Origin: an uncultured Veillonella sp.
Lineage (GTDB): Bacteria > Bacillota > Negativicutes > Veillonellales > Veillonellaceae
Assembly: GCF_938010505.1 (NCBI RefSeq)
Contig: NZ_CALLVP010000095.1
Span: 1-8,080, forward strand
Reading direction: 5' to 3'
DNA length: 8,080 nucleotides
Part shown: positions 1-7,430 of the stretch, one piece after another
Layout: the number at the start of each line of letters is the position of its first letter
Position numbering within the stretch: position 1 is the first letter of the stretch
The notes under the pieces: generated by a model
The model's database searches: none
What the model was told of the DNA's origin: nothing
The model's input: the letters and a program-made list of their open reading frames with translations, nothing else
Position numbers and translations under genes: made by a program

Positions 1-26
1 TACCACTTTCCTCACCACGGTAATAG

Positions 27-48
27 ATCCTTCGCTCGCGCTCAGGAT
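27..48. repeat. Imperfect palindrome, candidate dispersed intergenic repeat
   Basis: The 22 bases have ATCCT and AGGAT arms, a TC/TC mismatch, then GC/GC around a four-base loop. Similar 'atccttcgct...tcaggatgac' strings are, from memory, common as dispersed intergenic repeats in gut and oral Firmicutes. Only one copy is in this window, so the repeat status is an inference. The remaining bases from 1 to 80 show no coding signal that I can support. Confidence 0.35.
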
Positions 49-80
49 GACGTCTGACTATCAGCTTATCCTCACTCATA

Positions 81-120
81 CAAAAATACGGTACCCATCA
101 CATCTGATGAGTACCATATT
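81..120 (-). terminator. Rho-independent terminator of the adhesin gene
   Basis: Read on the minus strand, a 15-bp stem (arms 106-120 and 85-99, with two G-T wobbles) closes a six-base loop (100-105). A run of Ts follows at the 3' side (minus strand of 82-86, extending the stem's AT end). It starts 38 nt after the adhesin stop codon, the right place to end that transcript. The AT-rich outer stem means it could also work on the plus strand, but no plus-strand gene ends here. Confidence 0.88.
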
Positions 121-158
121 TTATGTTTCTTAAGTTATTTCCTTACGCTTGCTTTCCG

Positions 159-3100
159 TTACGCTTTCGGGGAAATATGAGAACCGTACACATCGCGGTA
201 ATCATTTTTCGCCTTATCGTCTTCACTGTTGACGCGGACACGTTCTACCTTGTTTCTGTCATTGTCCTTGCCGGAAATGCGGTCAACACGGATACGATCC
301 AGACGGATCTGGCGGAGTTCCGGTTCGAACTCATTCATGGCTCTGTCCATATTGTCATCTACCGGCGCTCCATTCTTCAATGCACGATAGAACATCGCCG
401 CAAATTCATAGCGGGTCATAGTACGGTCGCCGCCAAACATGCCGTCCGGATACCCTTCAAGGATACCGTTTCCTGCCAATGTAGCCACATATTCATAAGC
501 CCAGTGGTTTTCCGGCACATCGGGGAAGTCCTTCTTTTTACCCATATCCAGGATGCCGAGAATGGAATTCATTTTCTGCTCCATGGTATCCAGACGTTTC
601 TTCAAGTCCTTGTTCTCATCACGGAGATCGACGATTTCTTTCGCCATGGCTACTTTGGATGTGGATACATGGTTGCCCTGCCCCAGCTTCACGCTGACTC
701 CGGCATTTACCATGTTTTCTCCTCCGCCGAAGGAACCTCCCACGCTGAACATGGTGTCTTCATTGGGACGGTAGAATGCCCCTACCGCGACTGCATGGGC
801 GTCTTTATAGTTGCCGTAGCCCGCTGCCACATCCCACTTGTCATCGGGGTCAAAGTCCAGCGGATGGAGGGCGGCCAGTGCTGCCGCTCCTGCTCCTACT
901 CTGTCCATCCGGTCGCCCAGTTCATTGATGGCTCCTCCTATGTTGTTGATTGTCTGGTTTGTTTTCCACAGCTGTTCCCCGTTGACGGCGTCAGTGCTGT
1001 TTGCGCTGATGTCTCCGGCTGCTACGTTGGTGATTTTCTTGTTCCCTGCGTTGATGCCGCTGTTGTCGATTTTCACGTCTCCCACGGTCAGGGTGTTGGT
1101 AGTCACACTGTTCAATCCTTTCAGGTCTTTGGCAAGGCGGACTTTCAGGTTGTTATTGCCGTCGGATACGACGCCGAGATTGTCTTCTGTGGTCAGTTTG
1201 TTTGTGTCTGTAATGCCTCCGACGACGTTCACCTGTTCGTTCAGTTTCTTCTTGATGACCGCCCCTGTATCACCGCCGTACTTCATGCCGTCATTTAGGG
1301 TAGCCACTTCTTCTTTGGTTCCGTCCGGTTTTTCGTATACGATACGGGTCGTGGTCGTACCGGCCGCGCCGTCTACTCCGGGTTTGCCGTCACGGGTGAC
1401 GGAGATGTTTGTCGTTTTTCCGTCGTTACCATTAATACCGATTTTGCCATTTTTGCCGTTTTCACCTGTGGCGACAATGGTTTCGGTTTTCAGGTTCTTG
1501 TCCATTTTGACGGTGAGGTTTCCGTTCGAGTCGGCAAAGGTTTTGATGTTTTCACCGGAGTATTCGGAGGCATCTTTTGTCCCTTCTCCTTTGATGGTGA
1601 CTTTTTCTCCCAGGTTCCGGTGGAATTTTCCGTCGTTGCCGGCAAATTCCATGCCTTTTTTCGTCAGTTCTTCAGATGTATTGGTAATCTTTTGGTCTAC
1701 GGCTTTGAGCTGGTCTTCCGTAGCTGCCTGTCCGCTGGTGTAGTTGTTCGGATCCCAGGTTTTGTTGGTCAGTCCGTTGACGGTTCCTTTTTCTCCATTG
1801 ATTTTCACTTTTCCGGCGTCGATGTTTCCTGTCGTGCCGTTAATAGTGACTTTGTCTCCGGCTTTGATGATGCCTGTTGTGCCATCCATTGCAATTTGTT
1901 TCTTTGAATCTGTACCCAATGTCACTTGGTCTTTGAGACCAACTTCATAATTCTTGGAACCATTCAGATTATCAGTGGCTGTAACAGTAATATTTTTACC
2001 AGCAGTAACGGTAGTAGTCGCAGCTGCAGTCGCTTTATCCAATTGAGATTTATTAACTGCATCTTTATCATCAACACCATCAGCTACATTGGTAATCTTA
2101 TTGCCCCCATTATTTAGGCCATCACCTGTTAAGGATACGGTCTTATTACCTGTTGGGTCTGCTTTATTGATGGTAATACCGTCTTTATTAACAACGGTCT
2201 TGTTGCCTGCATTATCTTCAGTCGTTACACCGTTTGCATTAGTAACGGTTTTGTTACCATTGCCATCTTGAGCTGTTACGCTGGTCACGGTAATATCGTC
2301 TTTCATAGCGACACGAACAGATGTGCCGTCTACCTTTGTAGAGATATTTTTACCATCGCCGATCACATCAACATCTTCACCAAGAGGTTTATGAACCTTG
2401 TTACCGTCTTCCGCTTTGATACCGAAGCCTTTTGCAGTCAATGCATCGCTTTGAGATTTCAATTGGCCGAGATTTACTGCATCAGTATCGCTGGTGCCAT
2501 TGGCAACGTTTTGGATTCTTGTGCTGTTAGCATTGATACCATTTGTCGTCATAGAAGGACCGTTATTGATGGTAACACCATTGGTATCTATAGTCGTATT
2601 GCCGGTCGTAACGGATTCTAAGCCGGTAAGTTTTTTAGCTAACCGTACTTTCAGATTGTTAGTACCGTCAGATACAACACCGATATTGTCATCGGTAGTC
2701 AATTTACCTTCATCCGTAATGCCACCAACTACGTTTACTTGTTCATTAAGTTTCTTATTGATGACATTTCCTGTGTCACCACCGTACTTCATGCCGTCAT
2801 CCAATGTAGCTACGTCATGTTTAGTACCATTCTTTTCTTCCACAACGAGGCGTGTGATGCTATTGCCGTCAACGCCAGCTTTGCCTTCGCCACCCTTAAT
2901 GGAGATGCCGTTAGCACCGTCCTTGCCGTTCAATCCGATGGAGCCGTCTTTGCCATTGATTACTACAGCGGAGCCGTCTTTACCGTTAACGCCGATAGAG
3001 CCGTCTTTGCCGTCAGCACCCTTCTTACCAAGCACTAAGTCGTCGCTTACATTGACTTTATACGGATTATTAGCAGAACCGTCGCCTTCAACGGTTGTGT

Positions 3101-6100
3101 TTTTACCGTCCACAAGTTTAGTCGCATTGGAACCGATTTCGTCACGTAATTGAGCAAGGTTGACAGCATCTGTTAAATCTGTACCCTTAGCTACATTCTT
3201 AATTTGGTTACCGCCATTATTTAGACCATCACCTGTTAAAGATACGGTCTTATTACCTGTTGGGTCTACCTTATTGATGGTAATACCGTCTTTATTAACA
3301 ACGGTCTTGTTTCCAGCATTATCTTCAGTCGTTACACCGTTTGCATTAGTAACGGTTTTGTTACCATTTCCATCTTGAGCTGTTACGCTAGTCACGGTAA
3401 TATCGTCTTTCATAGCGACACGAACGGATGTGCCGTCTACCTTTGTAGAGATATTTTTGCCATCGCCGATTACGTCAACATCTTCACCAAGAGCTTTATG
3501 AACCTTGTTGCCGTCTTCCGCTTTGATACCGAAACCTTTGGCAGTCAATGCATCGCTTTGAGATTTTAATTGACCGAAGTTAACTGCATCACTGTTATCA
3601 GTACCATTAGCTACATTAGTAATCTTCTTACCGCCTGCGTCGATGCCGGTCTTAACGATCTTAGGACCGTTGTTGATAGTCACACCATTCGTTGTCATCG
3701 TAGTATCGCCAGTTTTAACCGTATTAGCATTCACAGTATTAAGACCATTAAGATCCTTCGCCAATTTTACGGTCATCTTATTATTTGTGGCTTCTGTAAC
3801 GACACCGATATTATTATCAGTTAAATTATTTCCGTTCGCACCACCAAGGATAGACATAGCTTGATTGGAACCACGGTGTATCACATTATTGTCAGCCGCC
3901 GCGGTAGCACCGATTGTAGAATTGTCGGAGCCAAAGCGCAATGGTAATGTATGGTTATACAATTGGCTACCATTGATAGCATCTGTACTGGTGGTACTTA
4001 CCAAACCAGCTGCTACATTTTGAATTCGTCTTTCCTTGCCTACGGAGCCGACAGTGACTACGCCTGCAGGTGTACCGCCTGCATAGTTATAGGTACCGTT
4101 ACCTGTGTATGCATCCATGCCTTTTGTACTGGCACCGGCTACTACATAAGCGGATTTACTACCTAAGTATACGGAATTACCCAATGTTGCCGTCACATCG
4201 CTACCCAATATTTGAGTATCGGAGAGATTACGTGCTGTATTGGATGTGTCGATGGTATTGTTATTACCTACAATACCGATATTTTTAAGATCTTTGTTGC
4301 CACTGTTTTTGGCTTGAATAGTATTCTTGGAACCTGTTACAGAAATACCGAGGATATTGCCTGCATCGCCTTGAGTAGACGCATCAGGATCACCGGAAAC
4401 AGTATTATCATTACCGGTGATCATCACATCTTCGATTTTCTTAGGTGTTGTCAATAACGCCATGGATTCCAATTTAACGGTATTACTATTACCGACAAGT
4501 CTATTCTTATTACCTTCTAAACGGTTTTGATTACCGAATACACCGGAATTAGTAGCTGTAATAGTAGCTCCAGTCCCTGCCGGATTGTTGCTGTTATCAC
4601 TACCTACCACATATGTATTGGCACCGGATACGGCACTTCTTGCACCAATTGCAGCGGATGTACTTCCGGATGCTTGTGCTTGTGTACCGATAGCAAGAGC
4701 ATCATTAGCTAAAGCTTGTGCTGTATCACCTAATGCACTCGCACTCTTACTATTACTTTTAGCATCGCTACCGATAGCAATCGCCTTGCTGTCGGATACG
4801 CCTGCGGAATAACCGATGGCAATCGCTTTATCTACCGCATCGCCTTTGTTTTTAATGGATGATGTAGCCAGTGTACCCATAGCAATAGAACTATTACCTG
4901 CGGATTGAGCACCGGCACCGATAGCCATGTTGTATTCATAACCGGTAACGGCAAGTGTTTGTTTTAGACCATTTGCAGCATTGCCGTCAGAATATCCTAC
5001 ACCAAGAGTGATACTGCCCGTACTTTGAGCTTCATTGTTATTACCAATAGCAACGCTTCGTTCGCCTAATGCCTTAATACTCACACCGGCAGCCATGGAA
5101 TCTACACCGGAAGCCAAATCATTGTTAAAGTTATTATTATTCGATGATTTTACAGAGTAATAATGCGTTTTTGAAGTATCTACCAATTCTTTAACTTGTT
5201 TTACGTTAGTAGCATCGGTATCTAATACACCTGGTGCCACATTGCGGACAATAGTACCTTTACCGCTCGTGTTGCGAAGAGTAATGCTATTATCGGCAGG
5301 GCCTGTGGTTACGGTATCGTAGAATATCCCGGTATTGCCGGTACCACCAGCTCCGGCATTCGTTACACGAGCCACTGTATCATCAATGGATCTTTTCAAT
5401 TGTGCTACTGTAACTGCATCTTGATCCGCAGAACCATCGGCTACATTTACGATACGACGCAATGCACCGGTGTCACCTACGGAAACCACGTTTCTTGGTT
5501 TTGCTTGACCGGTTAAATATCCGGTACCCGTATTCATAGCAGCGGTCGCTACTGAACTATTCCCAAGAGCGATATTGCCATCTTCAGAGCGAGCACCTTG
5601 ACCGATTGCAACACTGGCAGCACCTGTTGCTCTTGCGTTAAAACCGATTGCGGTAGCGCCATTATCATTAGCACTAGCTTGATAGCCGATAGCTACTGCA
5701 TCATCAGCCGCTATAGTTTCACTACCAATAGCAGTAGATTGAATTCTAGATACAGGTGCATTATTTTTATTAGCATGATAACCGATGGATACGTTTTTGC
5801 CTTCTGATGTATTACCGGTAGAACCTATATTTGTACCGGCTTCGGAACCGATAGCCACATTATGATCACTTTTAACGGCTTTGCCAGTTTTGTAACCGAT
5901 AGCGATGTTTTGTTGACCATCTATATCATGACCGGCATTGTCACCGATGACAACATGAGAACCTTTAGCCCCCAACAAGTCACCAACCATACCTTTACCG
6001 GCATTATTACCGACAACAACAGAGCCTATAGCGGTAGATTCAGCCTTATTACCAATAGCGATACCTGCAACTGCATTAGCTAGTGCTTCAGTACCAATGG

Positions 6101-7376
6101 CAACGGAATCTGCTTGACCTGCCGAAGCTTTTTTACCCATCGCAACTGCGCCTACATCGCCAGCTTTCGCTTCCGTACCGAGAGATAAGCTGTCTTGTCC
6201 GGACGCAACGGTCTCCTTACCGATAGCAACACCGGCTTCACTTTTAACTTTTGTCCCATCACCGATAGCAATCGCACTATTGCTGTTCTTTTCAACAGTA
6301 GTAGTGTTACCGATAGCTATGGCATTGTTTGATGCAATAGTTTTAGCATCGGTGCCGATTGCCATGCTATTGCTCACAAGTTGAGTATTAGCACCATCAT
6401 TGTAAACTGTGGCCCTTTTACCCATAGCGATAGAAGTATTGCCACGTGCATTGGCTTTATCACCAATGGATACGCTGGACTGCCCACCGCCAAGAACGAC
6501 AACGGAGCTGTTGCCATCAGCTGTCATGCCCGCAAAGGACCCGCTAGTTGCATTATTACCTATAGCAACACTTCTGCTAGCAGTACCGGAAGCTCGAGCA
6601 TCATTACCGATAGCTAATGAATCCTGAGCACCCGCATAAGACTTAACACCTACAGCAATTGCATCATCACCTAGTGCCTGTGCATCATCACCTGTAGATT
6701 TGGCTCTGAAATATTTCATGCCCGATTTAGTTGGATCTAAACCCAATTTAGTGTTGAGGTCTTCCAATTTATCAATGGCGACTTTATTTTTATCGATATT
6801 TGTCTTATTGGTTCCAATTGCAGTCTTATTTGTATTGATAGCATTAGTATTTGCTTGAATATTGGTCTTATTAGTATTAATAGAACCAGTATTAGCTGCA
6901 ATGGTATTTTTATTAGTATCTATAGCCGCCTTGTTTTTAGCGATTTCTGTCTTATTGGTTTCAGTCGCAGTTTTATTTGCAGCAATAGCTGTCTTATTCG
7001 TTTCGATTGCTGCTTTATTAGTCCCAATATCTGTCTTATTTTGGGTAATATTTGTTGTAGCTGTTGCCATTTCAGCGGTAGTAGCAACACCTGTCGCAGC
7101 AACGGTAATCGTATTAGTTGCAGCATCCTTAGTTACAGAAATATTAGGGCCAGCAACAATTTTATCACCGTCATTAATCGTTTCCGCCTGAACACCGCAG
7201 ATTGCTCCCATGAGGAACATACCTACCAACAACGCTCTGCTTAAGCCTTTAGCTGAAGTCGAAATAGACTTTAATAGAGGGTTGCCATTCGCCTTACCCC
7301 CATTTTTTGCTAATTCTGACACTACTTCATATTGACCTTTTGTGCGATTATACACGACCTTATAGACTCGATTCAT
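159..7376 (-). CDS. Giant trimeric autotransporter adhesin (YadA-like) with C-terminal SLH domain
   Basis: This is a 2405-residue type Vc autotransporter, expected to form a homotrimer on the outer membrane and mediate attachment, co-aggregation or biofilm formation; the ligand cannot be told from sequence. Domain order by residue: extended signal peptide 1-64 (MNRVYKVVYN start, hydrophobic ALLVGMFLMGAI core, cleavage after VQA); Asn-heptad coiled coil 110-200; first YadA head about 229-612 with many S-x-A-I-G repeats; neck 630-672; connector with a further neck-like motif near 709-730; second head about 757-1085; neck 1105-1141; modular stalk to about 2137 with stalk motifs (NVA.G...DAVN..QL) ending near 1270, 1410, 1639, 1779 and 2136; YadA barrel 2138-2232; coiled coil 2243-2277; SLH 2284-2335; charged tail to 2405. 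The only cysteine I noticed is in the signal peptide. The start is fixed by AGGAG seven bases upstream and by the signal peptide beginning at this Met. The gene appears monocistronic, with a terminator directly downstream. The family call is very secure. The part after the barrel is unlike classical YadA, which ends at the barrel. Confidence 0.96.
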   Translation of the reverse strand: MNRVYKVVYNRTKGQYEVVSELAKNGGKANGNPLLKSISTSAKGLSRALLVGMFLMGAICGVQAETINDGDKIVAGPNISVTKDAATNTITVAATGVATTAEMATATTNITQNKTDIGTNKAAIETNKTAIAANKTATETNKTEIAKNKAAIDTNKNTIAANTGSINTNKTNIQANTNAINTNKTAIGTNKTNIDKNKVAIDKLEDLNTKLGLDPTKSGMKYFRAKSTGDDAQALGDDAIAVGVKSYAGAQDSLAIGNDARASGTASRSVAIGNNATSGSFAGMTADGNSSVVVLGGGQSSVSIGDKANARGNTSIAMGKRATVYNDGANTQLVSNSMAIGTDAKTIASNNAIAIGNTTTVEKNSNSAIAIGDGTKVKSEAGVAIGKETVASGQDSLSLGTEAKAGDVGAVAMGKKASAGQADSVAIGTEALANAVAGIAIGNKAESTAIGSVVVGNNAGKGMVGDLLGAKGSHVVIGDNAGHDIDGQQNIAIGYKTGKAVKSDHNVAIGSEAGTNIGSTGNTSEGKNVSIGYHANKNNAPVSRIQSTAIGSETIAADDAVAIGYQASANDNGATAIGFNARATGAASVAIGQGARSEDGNIALGNSSVATAAMNTGTGYLTGQAKPRNVVSVGDTGALRRIVNVADGSADQDAVTVAQLKRSIDDTVARVTNAGAGGTGNTGIFYDTVTTGPADNSITLRNTSGKGTIVRNVAPGVLDTDATNVKQVKELVDTSKTHYYSVKSSNNNNFNNDLASGVDSMAAGVSIKALGERSVAIGNNNEAQSTGSITLGVGYSDGNAANGLKQTLAVTGYEYNMAIGAGAQSAGNSSIAMGTLATSSIKNKGDAVDKAIAIGYSAGVSDSKAIAIGSDAKSNSKSASALGDTAQALANDALAIGTQAQASGSTSAAIGARSAVSGANTYVVGSDNSNNPAGTGATITATNSGVFGNQNRLEGNKNRLVGNSNTVKLESMALLTTPKKIEDVMITGNDNTVSGDPDASTQGDAGNILGISVTGSKNTIQAKNSGNKDLKNIGIVGNNNTIDTSNTARNLSDTQILGSDVTATLGNSVYLGSKSAYVVAGASTKGMDAYTGNGTYNYAGGTPAGVVTVGSVGKERRIQNVAAGLVSTTSTDAINGSQLYNHTLPLRFGSDNSTIGATAAADNNVIHRGSNQAMSILGGANGNNLTDNNIGVVTEATNNKMTVKLAKDLNGLNTVNANTVKTGDTTMTTNGVTINNGPKIVKTGIDAGGKKITNVANGTDNSDAVNFGQLKSQSDALTAKGFGIKAEDGNKVHKALGEDVDVIGDGKNISTKVDGTSVRVAMKDDITVTSVTAQDGNGNKTVTNANGVTTEDNAGNKTVVNKDGITINKVDPTGNKTVSLTGDGLNNGGNQIKNVAKGTDLTDAVNLAQLRDEIGSNATKLVDGKNTTVEGDGSANNPYKVNVSDDLVLGKKGADGKDGSIGVNGKDGSAVVINGKDGSIGLNGKDGANGISIKGGEGKAGVDGNSITRLVVEEKNGTKHDVATLDDGMKYGGDTGNVINKKLNEQVNVVGGITDEGKLTTDDNIGVVSDGTNNLKVRLAKKLTGLESVTTGNTTIDTNGVTINNGPSMTTNGINANSTRIQNVANGTSDTDAVNLGQLKSQSDALTAKGFGIKAEDGNKVHKPLGEDVDVIGDGKNISTKVDGTSVRVAMKDDITVTSVTAQDGNGNKTVTNANGVTTEDNAGNKTVVNKDGITINKADPTGNKTVSLTGDGLNNGGNKITNVADGVDDKDAVNKSQLDKATAAATTTVTAGKNITVTATDNLNGSKNYEVGLKDQVTLGTDSKKQIAMDGTTGIIKAGDKVTINGTTGNIDAGKVKINGEKGTVNGLTNKTWDPNNYTSGQAATEDQLKAVDQKITNTSEELTKKGMEFAGNDGKFHRNLGEKVTIKGEGTKDASEYSGENIKTFADSNGNLTVKMDKNLKTETIVATGENGKNGKIGINGNDGKTTNISVTRDGKPGVDGAAGTTTTRIVYEKPDGTKEEVATLNDGMKYGGDTGAVIKKKLNEQVNVVGGITDTNKLTTEDNLGVVSDGNNNLKVRLAKDLKGLNSVTTNTLTVGDVKIDNSGINAGNKKITNVAAGDISANSTDAVNGEQLWKTNQTINNIGGAINELGDRMDRVGAGAAALAALHPLDFDPDDKWDVAAGYGNYKDAHAVAVGAFYRPNEDTMFSVGGSFGGGENMVNAGVSVKLGQGNHVSTSKVAMAKEIVDLRDENKDLKKRLDTMEQKMNSILGILDMGKKKDFPDVPENHWAYEYVATLAGNGILEGYPDGMFGGDRTMTRYEFAAMFYRALKNGAPVDDNMDRAMNEFEPELRQIRLDRIRVDRISGKDNDRNKVERVRVNSEDDKAKNDYRDVYGSHISPKA
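162..680 (-). other. Region coding the post-barrel coiled coil, SLH domain and charged tail
   Basis: This part encodes residues 2233-2405, downstream of the YadA barrel. Residues 2243-2277 form a heptad-rich helix (EIVDLRDENKDLKKRLDTME). Residues 2284-2335 are one SLH domain: FPDVPENHWAYEYV, then GILEGYPDGMFGG, then TMTRYEFAAMFYRAL, where TRYE replaces the classical TRAE signature. Residues 2336-2405 are a highly charged tail rich in Arg, Asp and Lys. Because the barrel's last strand should leave the chain in the periplasm, the SLH domain is placed to bind peptidoglycan. SLH domains of Negativicutes OmpM proteins bind modified peptidoglycan; that this domain does the same is an inference. Confidence 0.88.
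681..965 (-). other. Region coding the YadA-type outer-membrane anchor
   Basis: Residues 2138-2232 carry the translocator. A helix (TINNIGGAINELGDRMDRVGAGAAALAAL, given here as residues 2142-2170) precedes four amphipathic strands around KWDVAAGYGNYK, AHAVAVGAFYRP, TMFSVGGSF and NMVNAGVSVKLG. Four strands per chain give the 12-stranded trimeric barrel known for YadA and Hia. The helix should fill the pore after secretion. Conservation of the AALAALHP and GYG patterns makes this assignment firm. Confidence 0.92.
1413..1466 (-). repeat. Gly-X-Y stretch, second collagen-like segment
   Basis: Residues 1971-1988 read as Gly-X-Y triplets (GENGKNGKIGINGNDGKT). They sit in the same relative place as the longer Gly-X-Y stretch at 2901-3020: before an R-[IL]-V-x-E-K sequence and the following GMKYGGDTG module. 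This supports a duplicated stalk unit whose copies have since diverged. Confidence 0.6.
2100..2459 (-). repeat. Stalk repeat copy B (near-identical to 3207-3566)
   Basis: This 360-bp block encodes residues 1640-1759. Aligned by eye against the block 1107 bp to the right, it differs at about 19 of 360 positions, roughly 95 percent identity. At protein level only two residues differ within the block (Pro1664 against Ala1295, Ala1739 against Val1370). It carries a KGFGIKAEDGNKVHK module, a beta module with GNKTV repeats, and leads into a stalk motif. The period of 369 codons is in frame. Confidence 0.93.
2901..3020 (-). repeat. Gly-X-Y (collagen-like) stretch in the stalk
   Basis: Residues 1453-1470 and 1475-1492 each give six Gly-X-Y triplets dominated by GKDG, GSIG and GANG, separated by a VVIN break. 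The DNA shows matching short repeats (gccgtctttgccgtt-like). There are too few triplets for a long collagen helix, but three identical chains are already parallel in this trimer, so a short triple helix is plausible. Similar Gly-Lys-Asp runs occur in other large trimeric adhesins. The role is unknown. Confidence 0.65.
3207..3566 (-). repeat. Stalk repeat copy A (near-identical to 2100-2459)
   Basis: This block encodes residues 1271-1390, the upstream partner of the block at 2100-2459 on the coding strand. The two copies are in direct orientation and in frame, exactly 1107 bp apart. Flanking sequence is much less similar, so the high identity is confined to this stretch, as expected from a recent duplication or gene conversion. 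Confidence 0.93.
3954..5108 (-). other. Region coding the second head and its neck
   Basis: Residues about 757-920 are YadA head repeats (RSVAIGNN, NMAIGAGA, SSIAMGTL, KAIAIGYS, KAIAIGSD, DALAIGTQ). Residues about 940-1080 change to Asn-rich repeats of the G-N-x-N type (VFGNQNRL, LVGNSNTV, ITGNDNTV, VTGSKNTI, IVGNNNTI, ILGSDVTA, YLGSKSAY), still compatible with a stacked beta-roll. A neck follows at 1105-1141 (VVTVGSVGKERRIQNVAAG, then DAINGSQLYN), which connects the wide head to the narrower stalk. The binding partner is unknown. Confidence 0.82.
5361..6692 (-). other. Region coding the first YadA head and its neck
   Basis: Residues about 229-612 contain some twenty 14- to 20-residue repeats around the S-x-A-I-G core (for example DSLAIGND, RSVAIGNN, NAIAIGNT, SAIAIGDG, AGVAIGKE, ASVAIGQG). 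This is the left-handed parallel beta-roll of the YadA head, in which the trimer forms a lollipop-like unit. A neck follows at 630-672 (NVVSVGDTGALRRIVNVADG, then DAVTVAQL). This head is longer than the single head of classical YadA. Confidence 0.9.
6777..7049 (-). repeat. Thirteen tandem heptads with Asn at position d (N-terminal stalk)
   Basis: Residues 110-200 are 13 uninterrupted heptads of the form I-x-x-N-[KT]-x-x (ITQNKTD, IGTNKAA, IETNKTA, IAANKTA and so on to IDKNKVA). Only the heptad at 138 has Thr instead of Ile at the first position. Ile at a and Asn at d is the motif known from trimeric autotransporter coiled coils, where the three Asn side chains hold an anion in the core. The next heptad (IDKLEDL) returns to Leu. 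The DNA repeats visibly every 21 bp as tTTNGT-like units. Confidence 0.9.
7185..7376 (-). other. Region coding the extended signal peptide (ESPR type)
   Basis: Residues 1-64 form a long signal peptide. The first 25 or so residues (MNRVYKVVYNRTKGQYEVVS, then ELAKN) match the extended signal peptide region seen in large autotransporters of Gram-negative bacteria. A basic linker and the hydrophobic core ALLVGMFLMGAI follow, with probable cleavage after VQA at 62-64. Such extensions are thought to slow or tune Sec export of large passengers. Confidence 0.88.
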
Positions 7377-7383
7377 TACATCA

Positions 7384-7388
7384 CTCCT
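7384..7388 (-). promoter_or_regulatory. Ribosome binding site of the adhesin gene
   Basis: AGGAG on the minus strand lies seven bases before the ATG at 7374-7376. It decides the start: no other in-frame ATG is this well placed, and the extended signal peptide begins at this Met. Confidence 0.85.
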
Positions 7389-7430
7389 ATTTTAACAACA
7401 TAAGAATTTGAAACACACTAAAAACTTTTA

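Noticed and set aside
1..80. Possible end of a neighbouring gene
   Set aside because: No open frame with recognisable protein was found; the sequence looks intergenic with a palindrome and then the terminator.
123..1298. Long plus-strand open frame of 391 codons opposite the 3' end of the adhesin
   Set aside because: It is the antisense of strongly conserved YadA anchor and SLH codons. The translation shows no recognisable domain, and no ribosome binding site was seen. Low stop density results from the GC-richer codon pattern of the real gene.
6777..7049. Regular short repeats resembling a CRISPR array or satellite
   Set aside because: The period is 21 bp without spacers and encodes perfect heptads in frame with the adhesin, so it is protein repeat structure.
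838..7244. Many further plus-strand frames of 60-300 codons, and a minus-strand frame at 6920-7126
   Set aside because: All lie within the adhesin gene, and their repetitive, low-complexity translations simply mirror its repeats in other frames.
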